Assembly (NCBI RefSeq): GCF_013299185.1
Contig: NZ_JAAFKG010000017.1
Location: 47,772-111,771, forward strand
DNA length: 64,000 nt
DNA from: Microcoleus sp. bin48.metabat.b7b8b9.023
Lineage (GTDB): Bacteria > Cyanobacteriota > Cyanobacteriia > Cyanobacteriales > Microcoleaceae
Direction of reading: 5' to 3'
Positions 33,538-41,676 of the stretch are shown here, one piece after another; the first letter of the stretch is position 1, and each line of letters starts with the position of its first letter. The position numbers and the translations under genes were made by a program. Under the pieces are notes generated by a model, which worked only from the letters and a program-made list of their open reading frames with translations, searched no databases and was not told the origin of the DNA.

Positions 33538-34220
33538 TATTCTAGATATCCTTGCTTTTTGGCAAAATTTCGCAAGCGGGGCAAACACTCTCTTTTATAA
33601 AAGTTGGGCGCGGTTGACGGTGGCAAGTTAAATTCAAGAGCAATATTTTTCCAGGGAGTCTCCGGGGGAAGACGCTTCAAAATTAAGATTTGGCAAGTGA
33701 CATCGGGGCGTTCTTTGATGTAAACGCTTCTTAACTCTCCCTCTATATCTGCCAGCACCCATTTTTTAGTCTCTTCTAGAATAACTAGCGGACTGTCAGA
33801 ATGAGTCGGCGGATTTTCGACATTATTTATCGGGTTAATTAGTTCTGAATCGTCTAAATTTGTCGGGAAAATAACTCTATTTTGATCCTTTGCTTCTTCG
33901 ATACAAAAGTCTCTCAGCCGCATCATGAGATAGTTGCCTAGCCAAGTAATGAGACTGGCTCGATTCGGATCGAAAATTCTTGTGGTGTTCTCTTCGCAAA
34001 CGCAAACATTGCGACAAAAATACACCCAAGTTTGCTGTAGGGCATCGTTATAATGAGGCGTGTTTTCTTGCCAAAGTTTGCCGGATCTCACGATCAGCCT
34101 CACTATCTCGCTGAGTTTTTGCCGTCGCATCAAGCTTTTGGGCGGATGCGAACAGGCTTCAGCAACTAGCTGTTTGAGTTGTTGGTTTAAATTGTTCTCC
34201 CTATTGTTGGTGTCGGGCAT
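33537..34220 (-). CDS. Sigma-70-like regulatory protein of the DUF1822/CHASE2 cluster
   Basis: The ATG at 34220 has a perfect AGGAGG nine bases upstream and gives 227 residues; the longer frame to 34490 has no such signal. The N-terminal part has a region-2-like pattern (YNDALQQTWVYFCRNVCVCEENTTRIFDPNRASLITWLGNYLMMRLRDF), and the C-terminal segment PPETPWKNIALEFNLPPSTAPNFYKRECLPRLRNFAKK reads as a region-4 helix-turn-helix. The chain is diverged from ordinary group 1-4 sigma factors. Position upstream of DUF1822 and CHAT-CHASE2 suggests it regulates that module. True promoter recognition is unproven. Confidence 0.75.
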   Translation of the reverse strand: MPDTNNRENNLNQQLKQLVAEACSHPPKSLMRRQKLSEIVRLIVRSGKLWQENTPHYNDALQQTWVYFCRNVCVCEENTTRIFDPNRASLITWLGNYLMMRLRDFCIEEAKDQNRVIFPTNLDDSELINPINNVENPPTHSDSPLVILEETKKWVLADIEGELRSVYIKERPDVTCQILILKRLPPETPWKNIALEFNLPPSTAPNFYKRECLPRLRNFAKKQGYLE

Positions 34221-34624
34221 CGGCGAGGGCCTCCTGAAGAGTCTCTGGATGAATGCTAGACACGGCATTTGCTGGTTGAGTTTCCACAATAGAATCGCTG
34301 AGTTGATGTTTGGTAGCCAAACAAGTGTTGTCTGATAATCAGTTATCAGCATCCTGCGAGAAATTTTCGCGAAAATTCCACAAAAATTTTTGAAATATTT
34401 AGTTGACAAATGCGATCGAATAAGGTAAAAGTCGATTTTTGAGGCTGTGCCGCGGATGTGTCCTTTGTCTTCTGTGCGTTTGTGGGCCACAGCCCCGAAT
34501 TCTGCTAGCCGGAAGCGCGATCGCCCTTTTATGTCTAACGAGCGACTTGCTTATTTGGCGAGAAATCATATACTTTGTCAAGTTAAGAAAATATTTTTTG
34601 ATTCAGCCAGGAGTAAGCAAAAAA

Positions 34625-36100
34625 ATGTACATCGTACAAATTGCCTCAGAGTGCGCCCCCGTCATCAAAGCAGGCGGTTTGGGGGACGTAGTTTATGGGT
34701 TGAGTCGGGAGTTGCAGAATTCCGGCCACGCCGTCGAGATTATTCTGCCCAAGTATGACTGCATGAGGTACGACCACATTTGGGGGCTGCACGATGCGTA
34801 TCGGGATTTGGCGGTGCCCTGGTACGGTGGCGAAATCCTTTGCGATGTGTACTGCGGCTGGGTGCATGGGGTGTTGTGTTTTTTCATCGAACCTCGATCG
34901 CAAGATAACTTTTTTAACCGCGGCTGTTATTACGGTTGCAATGATGACAATATGCGGTTTGCGTTTTTTAGCAAAGCTGCTTTAGAATTTTTGCTAAGAA
35001 GCAACAAGCGCCCGGATGTGATTCACTGTCACGATTGGCAAACTGGCTTGGTTCCAGTCATGCTGTTTGAAATTTACAAATACAATTGGATGGAAAATCA
35101 GCGAGTCTGCTATACCATTCACAATTTCAAACATCAAGGCATGGGCGGAAGTGAGATTTTGCAAGCAACGGGTTTGAATCGAGATGAGTATTATTTTCAG
35201 TACGATCGCCTGCGAGATAATTTTAACCCCTTTGCCATCAACTTTATGAAAGGTGGCATTGTGTACTCGAACTTTGTGACGACGGTTTCGCCGCACCACG
35301 CTTGGGAAGCTCACGTCGGCGAGTTCGGCTACGGTTTGGGCCACACTTTGCATATATATCAAGACAAATTTCGCGGGGTGCTCAACGGCATCGATTACGA
35401 CGTGTGGAATCCCGAGAGCGATCGCTATATTCCGCAACACTACACTCAGGAGGATTTGGCAGGAAAAGCCGAAACTAAAACAGCTTTGCGCGATCGGCTG
35501 TTAATGCGCGATGCTGACAAGCCTCTGATTACCTTTATCGGTCGTTTGGACGACCAAAAAGGCGTTCACCTCGTCCACCATGCAATTTATTACTGTCTGA
35601 GCAAAGGCGCGCAATTCGTACTTTTGGGTTCGGCGACGGAAGCGGGAATTAACGCGCATTTCCAGCACGAAAAATGGGTTTTAAATGACAATCCCGACTG
35701 CCATTTGGAACTCGGTTTTAATGAGGAACTGTCGCACTTAATTTACGCGGGTGCGGATATGATTGTGGTGCCGAGCAATTACGAACCCTGCGGGCTGACT
35801 CAGATGATCGGGTTGCGGTACGGTACGGTGCCTGTGGTGCGGGGCGTGGGCGGTTTGGTGAATACGGTGTTCGATCGCGATTACGACACCAACCACTTAC
35901 CCGAAGAGCGCAACGGCTACGTATTTCACCAAACAGACTACTACGCTTTAGAGTCGGCGCTCGATCGGGCGATCGGATTGTGGTATGACTATCATGATGA
36001 CTTTGAAAAGCTGATGATTCAAGGTATGAATTGCGATAATTCGTGGAAATATCCAGCTAAAGACTATGTGGAAATTTACGAGCTAATTCGGCACAAATAA
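34625..36100 (+). CDS. glgA: Glycogen synthase, GlgA2-type
   Basis: With the ATG at 34625 (MYIVQIASECAPVIKAGGLG) it is 491 residues, the length of the second cyanobacterial isoform. It transfers glucose from ADP-glucose to glycogen. KAGGLGDVVYG near the start is the ADP-glucose-binding motif; FIGRLDDQKGVHL and VPSNYEPCGLTQMIGLRYGTVPVVRGVGGLVNTV are the GT-B/GT5 C-terminal signatures. An upstream in-frame extension of 62 codons is unlike the family. It is divergent from the sigma-like gene with a 404-bp shared upstream region holding no other gene. Confidence 0.95.
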   Translation: MYIVQIASECAPVIKAGGLGDVVYGLSRELQNSGHAVEIILPKYDCMRYDHIWGLHDAYRDLAVPWYGGEILCDVYCGWVHGVLCFFIEPRSQDNFFNRGCYYGCNDDNMRFAFFSKAALEFLLRSNKRPDVIHCHDWQTGLVPVMLFEIYKYNWMENQRVCYTIHNFKHQGMGGSEILQATGLNRDEYYFQYDRLRDNFNPFAINFMKGGIVYSNFVTTVSPHHAWEAHVGEFGYGLGHTLHIYQDKFRGVLNGIDYDVWNPESDRYIPQHYTQEDLAGKAETKTALRDRLLMRDADKPLITFIGRLDDQKGVHLVHHAIYYCLSKGAQFVLLGSATEAGINAHFQHEKWVLNDNPDCHLELGFNEELSHLIYAGADMIVVPSNYEPCGLTQMIGLRYGTVPVVRGVGGLVNTVFDRDYDTNHLPEERNGYVFHQTDYYALESALDRAIGLWYDYHDDFEKLMIQGMNCDNSWKYPAKDYVEIYELIRHK

Positions 36101-36285
36101 GTTAGTCATTGGTCATTAGTCATTAGTCATTAGTCATTAGTCATTGGTCATTGGTCATTAGTCATTGGTCATTTGTCAACTGATTAACGCTGTCAACTGT
36201 CAACTGTCAACTGATTAACGCTGTCAACTGATTAACGCTGTCAACTGTCAACTGTCAACTGTCAACTGATTAACGCTGTCCACAG
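36101..36285. repeat. GTCATTA and TCAACTG heptamer repeats
   Basis: About nine GTCATTA/GTCATTG units are followed by TCAACTG units interleaved with GATTAACGC words. The stretch 36286-36426 shows no gene beyond a promoter-sized leader. Confidence 0.85.
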
Positions 36286-36426
36286 AGATAATGTTTTGGG
36301 TGAAAAGGCGGGGGCGGAAAGTACGAATGCAGCTTGTAGGGTTTTCTTGCCTGTCGGTGCGAAGTGCGATCGCACAAGATAGAAGTATAGAAATTAAACG
36401 GCTGGTGTTCGCCCGCCCTACACAAA

Positions 36427-36798
36427 ATGAACTCACAACAACTAGAACAACAAGTAACAATCCTCCAAGACGAAGCAGCAGCCGGAAATTCAGCTAACCC
36501 AACAGTTGAAACTCCTTTATTCACCTCAGAGTTCGTAACAGAGGAAAAAGTTAGAGTGGAAGAATTTAAGATTAGCGCCGACAGTTTAATTGGTAAAGTC
36601 AAAGAACTAATTGAGCAAGGAAAACTCCGCCGCCTCGTCATCAAAAACTCAGAAGGGCGGATTTTAGCAGACATTCCGCTGATGGCGGGATTGGTAGGTG
36701 GCGTTGCAGGGAGTGTAGTCTTTCCAATTGCTGCTGTATTGGCAACAGTTGGGGCAGTTGTCGCTCATTTGAGTGTGGTTATCGAGCGAAAAGAGTAG
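36427..36798 (+). CDS. DUF4342 family protein
   Basis: A 123-residue protein. The DUF4342 core is residues about 40-118: VEEFKISADSLIGKVKELIEQGKLRRLVIKNSEGRILADIPL, then a hydrophobic segment GLVGGVAGSVVFPIAAVLATVGAVVAHLSVVIERKE likely to insert in the membrane. The N-terminal 38 residues are Gln/Glu-rich and variable. The family is found across bacteria with no known function; it may be a small membrane-associated regulator. The gene is flanked on both sides by repeat arrays, so it is an isolated transcription unit. Confidence 0.78.
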   Translation: MNSQQLEQQVTILQDEAAAGNSANPTVETPLFTSEFVTEEKVRVEEFKISADSLIGKVKELIEQGKLRRLVIKNSEGRILADIPLMAGLVGGVAGSVVFPIAAVLATVGAVVAHLSVVIERKE

Positions 36799-36800
36799 TA

Positions 36801-37173
36801 AAGGTACGTAGTTGCGCTTGGGCGCTCTTCTCTTATATATTCAAAAGAGCGCTGAAGCGCAACAACATACCAGAGTCATAAAAGGTACGTAGTTGCGCTT
36901 AAGCGCTCTTCTCTTATATATTCAAAAGAGCGCTGAAGCGCAACAACATACCAGAGTCATAAAAGGTACGTAGTTGCGCTTAAGCGCTCTTCTCTTATAT
37001 ATTCAAAAGAGCGCTGAAGTGCAACAACATACCAGAGTCATAAAAGGTACGTAGTTGCGCTTAAGCGCTCTTCTCTTATATATTCAAAAGAGCGCTGAAG
37101 CGCAACAACATACCAGAGTTATAAAAGGTACGTAGTTGCGCTTTAAAAGAGCCCCCAAGCGCAACTACATACG
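36801..37173. repeat. Palindromic repeat array, 4 full and 1 partial copy of 81 bp
   Basis: Units start at 36801, 36882, 36963, 37044 and 37125 (the last shortened). Each has GGTACGTAGTTGCGCTT, GCGCTC, a TTATATATT loop, GAGCGC and AAGCGCAACAACATACC, so a long hairpin forms. The shortened fifth unit keeps the outer arms but loses the loop. 37174-37331 shows no gene. Confidence 0.92.
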
Positions 37174-37331
37174 CCTGCACCCGTAATTTTTATTATTTTC
37201 TTTGAGAATATTTGGTTGCCGGGAATTATATTGCATCCGGTTATATTAAACCTGTTTATTCTCGTCTTGCGTAGATCGGAAAGTTCATTCAGTCGGGAAT
37301 TATTGTTTCCTCGGCGCGAGTTGTATTTGTG

Positions 37332-37682
37332 TTAGAGTACAAATTCTAGTTGTGCGATCGCGCGATTTCTGGCATCTTCGATGGAGTCGATCGCACTTTT
37401 GGCAAAAACTTGGCTTTTGGCAACAAATCGGCGATCGTTCAAATGGTCGTAAGCTTCCCAATTACCGCTAACTTCGCGATCGTGCCACAGAAACCAGCCG
37501 CGGTAGATTTCCCCGCTATCAATATCATCGCACAGCACCAGCCAATCATCACCCGTGAGAGCGCTGTTATCTAAGGCTACCAATTCAACCCACGCTAATG
37601 CAGTGCAGGCATCGATCGCATCAGCATCAACGGAGTTAGATTCTGTAGCGGTAGATTGTGGCGAGCAAAGTGTAGACTTCAT
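37332..37682 (-). CDS. Small acidic hypothetical protein
   Basis: A 116-residue soluble protein with a Ser/Thr-rich start and a conserved-looking core: ALAWVELVALDNSALTGDDWLVLCDDIDSGEIYRGWFLWHDREVSGNWEAYDHL, then ARNRAIAQLEFVL. The tryptophan-rich acidic core suggests a small beta domain. I do not recognise it. There is an AGGAG-type site (GGAGAATTT) before the ATG. The next gene upstream on the same strand encodes a 57-residue exported peptide. Confidence 0.6.
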   Translation of the reverse strand: MKSTLCSPQSTATESNSVDADAIDACTALAWVELVALDNSALTGDDWLVLCDDIDSGEIYRGWFLWHDREVSGNWEAYDHLNDRRFVAKSQVFAKSAIDSIEDARNRAIAQLEFVL

Positions 37683-37714
37683 AAATTCTCCTGAATGAAA
37701 TAAATGGATTTATG

Positions 37715-37888
37715 CTATTTATGCAACTGATGGGGGACAGCAATTGGAAAAATCGTATTCTGATGAATTTGCGGTTGGTCAAATTTACCAGCGGCCGATG
37801 CTTCTGTTAAATTATTAAGTGTATTAATTGTCACAATTGAAGCAGTTCCTAAGGCGGCCATTGCCAATCGGTGTAGAATTTTGTTCAT
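37715..37888 (-). CDS. 57-residue exported peptide
   Basis: Codes for MNKILHRLAMAALGTASIVT and then INTLNNLTEASAAGKFDQPQ and a short tail to VPHQLHK. It has a basic N-end, a hydrophobic core and a likely signal-peptidase site after ASA, leaving about 25 residues. CCCAGGAGCATCACC precedes the ATG, a strong ribosome binding site. No family is recognised. It is co-oriented with, and 32 bp upstream of, the 116-residue gene, so they probably form one unit. Confidence 0.6.
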   Translation of the reverse strand: MNKILHRLAMAALGTASIVTINTLNNLTEASAAGKFDQPQIHQNTIFPIAVPHQLHK

Positions 37889-38167
37889 GGTGATGCTCCT
37901 GGGTTTTCCTTGATGTATCTACTCTAAAAAAAATCAGTGGTTGCTCGCAGGGGAGATTGGGGAGTTAAGATTTTTTTTTCTTTTCAAATATATTCACAGG
38001 TTGAAGCCGTTATCAGGACAGAGTTTGAGAAAGTCGATCGCCTAAAAACCCTCTACAAGTAAAATTACTTAAATTCCGGCGGGCTGACTATCTCCCTTAA
38101 AATCGCTTAAAATAGGAACTTAAGGTGTTAAAGTTCCTAGATTCCTTCCCATTTCAGTGCAACAGAA

Positions 38168-40060
38168 GTGCTCAAGTCAAAACGCGATCGCGGTCGAATT
38201 CTCACAGCCCCTGGCTTAAAGAAACTTAATGAGGCGCTCCAAGAATGGTCTGACCGATATAACATTAGAGGTACTCTGACGGAAATCGAGGCCGAGTCGG
38301 GCGTTGGCGCGGATACAGTCAGCAAAATTAAGCAGGGTAGAGAAGGTGCGGATCTCAGCAAACTGCGACAGTTGTTCGCGGCGTTTGAGCTGACTCTGAC
38401 GAATGGCGACCATCGATCGGCTAAACTAGACGATGCCGAAGATGTCGCTGAGTCGGACAATTTACCCGTTGCCAGGGAAACCGCCAGCAGCAGCAACAGA
38501 AGTGTTAAAGTATTTGTGAGTTATCGCAGCGCCGAACCCGATCGCGAGTTGGGAAAACAGTTGGAAACGGCCTTAAGTGCGATCGGTCATACAGTCTTCA
38601 CCGCCGAAAATAACATTAGATTGGGAGATAATTGGTTCGATCGCATAAACTACTTCCTCAAAGAATGCGATTATTTGCTATTGCTATTGCCGCCAACAGT
38701 CAGCCAAAGCGAACTGCTAACCTATCAAGTCCAGCAAGCCAAAGAACTGCAAGACTCTCGCCCTGACAAGAAACCAATAATTTTACCGATTCGCGTCGGT
38801 TTTCCCTTGAACGTACCTCTAAACCACGATTTGCGGGGCTATCTGTACCGAATCGAACAGAGGGAATGGCAAAAGGACGGCGACACTCCAATTTTGATCG
38901 AAGAAGTGTTGAAATTGCTAGCAGAAACTCCCGCACCAGTCAAAGAACAACCGGAAGATTTAACAACAAAACAAATATTAGAAATTAGTAGCGACGAAAT
39001 ACCTCTACCCGCCGCCGAACCGGAATTACCGGGAGGACAAGTCGATGTCGCTTCTCAATTTTATGTAGAACGCCCGCCCATAGAAGAACGCTGCTATCAA
39101 ACTATTGTACAGCCCAGCGCCTTAATTAGAATCAAAGCACCGAGGCAAATGGGCAAAACATCCTTAATGGCAAGAATTTTGCATCACGGAGCCCGTCAAG
39201 GTTATTGCACAGTGCCGCTAACTTTTCAGTTAGTAGATAAAAGTGTATTCGCCAACTTAGATAAATTCTTAAAATGGTTTTGCGCTTACGTCGGGCGCGA
39301 ATTGCACTTAGCCAATCAATTAGAGGATTATTGGGACGATATTTTTGGCAGCAAAGTCAACTGCAAAGATTACTTTGAGAAATACATCTTACCCCAAATC
39401 GACAGTCCTCTAATTTTAGGATTAGACGAGATCGATCGCGTTTTCCAATATCCCGACATAGCCGAAGACTTTTTGGGACTGCTGCGGGCGTGGCACGAAG
39501 AATCGAAGCGGCGGGATATCTGGAAAAAACTGCGGTTAATTGTGGTTCACTCCACCGAAGTTTACATCCCCATGAATATCAATCAATCGCCCTTCAATGT
39601 CGGCTTACCCGTAGATTTGCCCGAATTCAACGCTGGGCAAATCCAAGATTTAGCAGCGCGGCACAATTTAAGTTGGTCAGATGCCGAAGTTGAGCAACTG
39701 ATGGCAATTGTGGGCGGTCATCCATATTTAGTGCGAGTTGCATTATATCACATTTCGCGAGGTGATTTGACACTTGATGAATTAAAAGAAAGTGCGTTAG
39801 CGAAGCCCTCGAAGAGGATCGCCGATGCGGGAATTTACAGCGACCATTTGCGCCGCCAACTGTGGAATTTAGAAGAATATCCAGAATTAGCTGCGGGGAT
39901 GAGAGAGATTGCGGCGGCGGATTCTGGGGTGCAATTAAAGGCGATTCAGGCGTTTAAGTTGGACAGTTTGGGGTTGGTGAAATTGCAGGGAAACGAGTGC
40001 GTGCCTAGGTGCGAGTTGTACCGACAATATTTTCGATCGCACTTGAGCGCGATCGGGTAA
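38168..40060 (+). CDS. HTH-TIR-AAA (STAND-like) protein
   Basis: A 630-residue protein beginning at a GTG (no ATG lies upstream before the stop at 38138). Residues about 10-80 look like a helix-turn-helix (TLTEIEAESGVGADTVSKIKQGREGADLSKLRQLF). Residues about 113-250 are a TIR domain (VKVFVSYRSAEPDRELGKQL, then GHTVFTAENNIRLGDNWFDRI). Residues about 295-600 are an AAA-like ATPase of the PF14516 type: Walker A in APRQMGKTSLM, Walker B in LILGLDEIDRVF. In SELLTYQVQQA the glutamate usually expected in TIR helix C reads as Gln. Such proteins belong to NTP-dependent conflict/defence systems; the target is unknown. Confidence 0.85.
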   Translation: MLKSKRDRGRILTAPGLKKLNEALQEWSDRYNIRGTLTEIEAESGVGADTVSKIKQGREGADLSKLRQLFAAFELTLTNGDHRSAKLDDAEDVAESDNLPVARETASSSNRSVKVFVSYRSAEPDRELGKQLETALSAIGHTVFTAENNIRLGDNWFDRINYFLKECDYLLLLLPPTVSQSELLTYQVQQAKELQDSRPDKKPIILPIRVGFPLNVPLNHDLRGYLYRIEQREWQKDGDTPILIEEVLKLLAETPAPVKEQPEDLTTKQILEISSDEIPLPAAEPELPGGQVDVASQFYVERPPIEERCYQTIVQPSALIRIKAPRQMGKTSLMARILHHGARQGYCTVPLTFQLVDKSVFANLDKFLKWFCAYVGRELHLANQLEDYWDDIFGSKVNCKDYFEKYILPQIDSPLILGLDEIDRVFQYPDIAEDFLGLLRAWHEESKRRDIWKKLRLIVVHSTEVYIPMNINQSPFNVGLPVDLPEFNAGQIQDLAARHNLSWSDAEVEQLMAIVGGHPYLVRVALYHISRGDLTLDELKESALAKPSKRIADAGIYSDHLRRQLWNLEEYPELAAGMREIAAADSGVQLKAIQAFKLDSLGLVKLQGNECVPRCELYRQYFRSHLSAIG

Positions 40061-40074
40061 AATATTGAGCGATT

Positions 40075-40257
40075 AGGTATCATATAATTCCAGATATTGT
40101 AGGGGCGGGTTCACCGACAATAATTGCCTAAAACCGACAAACTCATAAACCCACCCCCACCAAACTGGTATCATATAATTCCAGGTATTGTAGGGGCGGG
40201 TTCACCAATAATAATTGCCTAAAACCGACAAACTCATAAACCCGCCCCCACCAAACG
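40075..40257. repeat. Tandem duplication of about 92 bp
   Basis: Two copies of a block from GGTATCATATAATTCCAG to AACCCGCCCCCACCAAAC, itself carrying GTAGGGGCGGGTTCACC and an inverse GGGGGTGGG-type end, start at about 40076 and 40169. Confidence 0.85.
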
Positions 40258-40296
40258 ACAAATCATAATCTACATTTTTTTAGATTCAAAAATCCC

Positions 40297-40407
40297 ATGA
40301 ACGATCTTTTTTTGATAACTTCCGACAATTGGCTAGATTGGATAACCGTGTTTGGCTATCTAGGTTTTACTGTTTTCGTTATGTGGCGCATTTTGGCTGC
40401 GAAGTAG
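40297..40407 (+). CDS. Possible 36-residue membrane peptide
   Basis: MNDLFLITSDNWLDWITVFG followed by YLGFTVFVMWRILAAK: one TM helix with a Trp-rich front. The ribosome binding site is weak. It could be a real low-mass membrane peptide or chance; no family is recognised. Confidence 0.3.
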   Translation: MNDLFLITSDNWLDWITVFGYLGFTVFVMWRILAAK

Positions 40408-40424
40408 ATATATTATAAAATTAC

Positions 40425-40815
40425 CTTCTTCTTCCTTCTTCGCGTCCTTCGCGCCTTCGCGGTTCGTTTAAGTTGTATGCTATGTCATATCGTTGACTTT
40501 TGTATTGGAATGATTTAACCACAGAGACCGCAGAGAACACAGAGAGATCGGAGAGATGAATACGGGATGATGCTTTAGTCAAAATAATTGAAAGTTATAA
40601 AATGTTATCTGAAATTATCTTCTTCCTCTTGTTTCTTTCCTTCTTCGCGTCCTTAGCGCCTTCGCGGTTCGTTTAAGTTGTATGGTATATCATATCGTTG
40701 ACTTTTGTATTGGAATGATTTAACCACAGAGAGCGCAGAGAGCACAGAGGGAGATCCCAGAGATGAATACGGGATGATGCTTTAGTAGAAATTATTGAGA
40801 GTTATAAATTAAGGT
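40425..40815. repeat. Direct duplication of about 190 bp
   Basis: Two copies (about 40425-40610 and 40618-40812) share TTCTTCGCGTCCTT, GCGCCTTCGCGGTTCGTTTA, CATATCGTTGACTTTTGTAT, AACCACAGAGA and GAATACGGGATGATGCTTTA words in the same order. No frame is conserved. It fills the gap between the TIR gene and the folate enzyme gene. Confidence 0.8.
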
Positions 40816-40823
40816 AATTAAAT

Positions 40824-41570
40824 TTACTCTTGCTCTCTCAACTTTCGCAAAATCGGAATTTGTTCCAACTGTTCCGATCGCAAACTATCCCAGTTTAACC
40901 CAGTTGGACGCGGATAACTCGTATTAGTCTCAATTACCTCGTCAGCAGTCACAATCCAATTCAGCGCCCAATCGTGAGCCTGCATCGGCAAACGCGAATC
41001 TTCTACAATTTGCAAAGGATGCACTGTTGTCACAATCGGCGTATCGATTTCTACTAACCCGAATTCTGTCAGCATCGCCAACTCCAAATCGGCAAATCCT
41101 GCACCTTTGCCGGTTCTTCCCCCGTTGCGCGTCACGGCTACACAGCCGACTATTGCTAAGTCGATCGCCTCCATTTCTGCAAAACTGACCAATTTTCCGC
41201 AACTGAGGGCTTTACGGGCGATCGCACTTTCGGCAATAGATACACTTTGTCTCTGCAAATCCTCGGCTGTTAACTCCACAAAACAGCGATCGTCTGTTAA
41301 GCGCGGTACAGCCATATACAGGCGTTTTCCGTCTTGCAAAGCCCGCATCCGCACTGGAATTTGCGCCGCATCGGGATTGCATTTAATCGTTTTCGCCTGT
41401 TGCCAAATCGGTAAACTCGCCAATTTTTCAGCCGCCAACTCGGCACCGACAAAATTGGGAATATGACCAAAAGAATCGCCAACAGATGCGGTTTGATCTT
41501 TCAGTAAAGACCAAATTTCCGTCCTTAACTTATCTTTGTCGTGGTGATATCCAATCCAATCTGTTTTCAT
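40824..41570 (-). CDS. 5-formyltetrahydrofolate cyclo-ligase family protein
   Basis: A 248-residue protein of the 5-FTHF cyclo-ligase family, which converts 5-formyl-THF to 5,10-methenyl-THF with ATP. The nucleotide-binding signature GRTGKGAGFADLE is at about 153-165; the N-terminal part KDKLRTEIWSLLKDQ and NFVGAELAAEKLASLPIW follow the family. It is longer than the short FAU1-type enzymes (about 190 residues) and closer to the MTHFSD-like branch, so the exact activity is less certain. There is a good ATG with no sign of an operon. Confidence 0.8.
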   Translation of the reverse strand: MKTDWIGYHHDKDKLRTEIWSLLKDQTASVGDSFGHIPNFVGAELAAEKLASLPIWQQAKTIKCNPDAAQIPVRMRALQDGKRLYMAVPRLTDDRCFVELTAEDLQRQSVSIAESAIARKALSCGKLVSFAEMEAIDLAIVGCVAVTRNGGRTGKGAGFADLELAMLTEFGLVEIDTPIVTTVHPLQIVEDSRLPMQAHDWALNWIVTADEVIETNTSYPRPTGLNWDSLRSEQLEQIPILRKLREQE

Positions 41571-41676
41571 GCTATATTATGGTACAATATATCATCCAAA
41601 ATTTTAATTACATTCCTCAGTCGGCGAAGGCCGACTTCGTTCGTGTAGACGCGGTTTCAACCGCCGAATGAATTAA

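Noticed and set aside
34221..34490. 90-codon extension of the sigma-like gene
   Set aside because: A perfect AGGAGG precedes the internal ATG at 34220; the extension overlaps the glgA leader region and has no family character.
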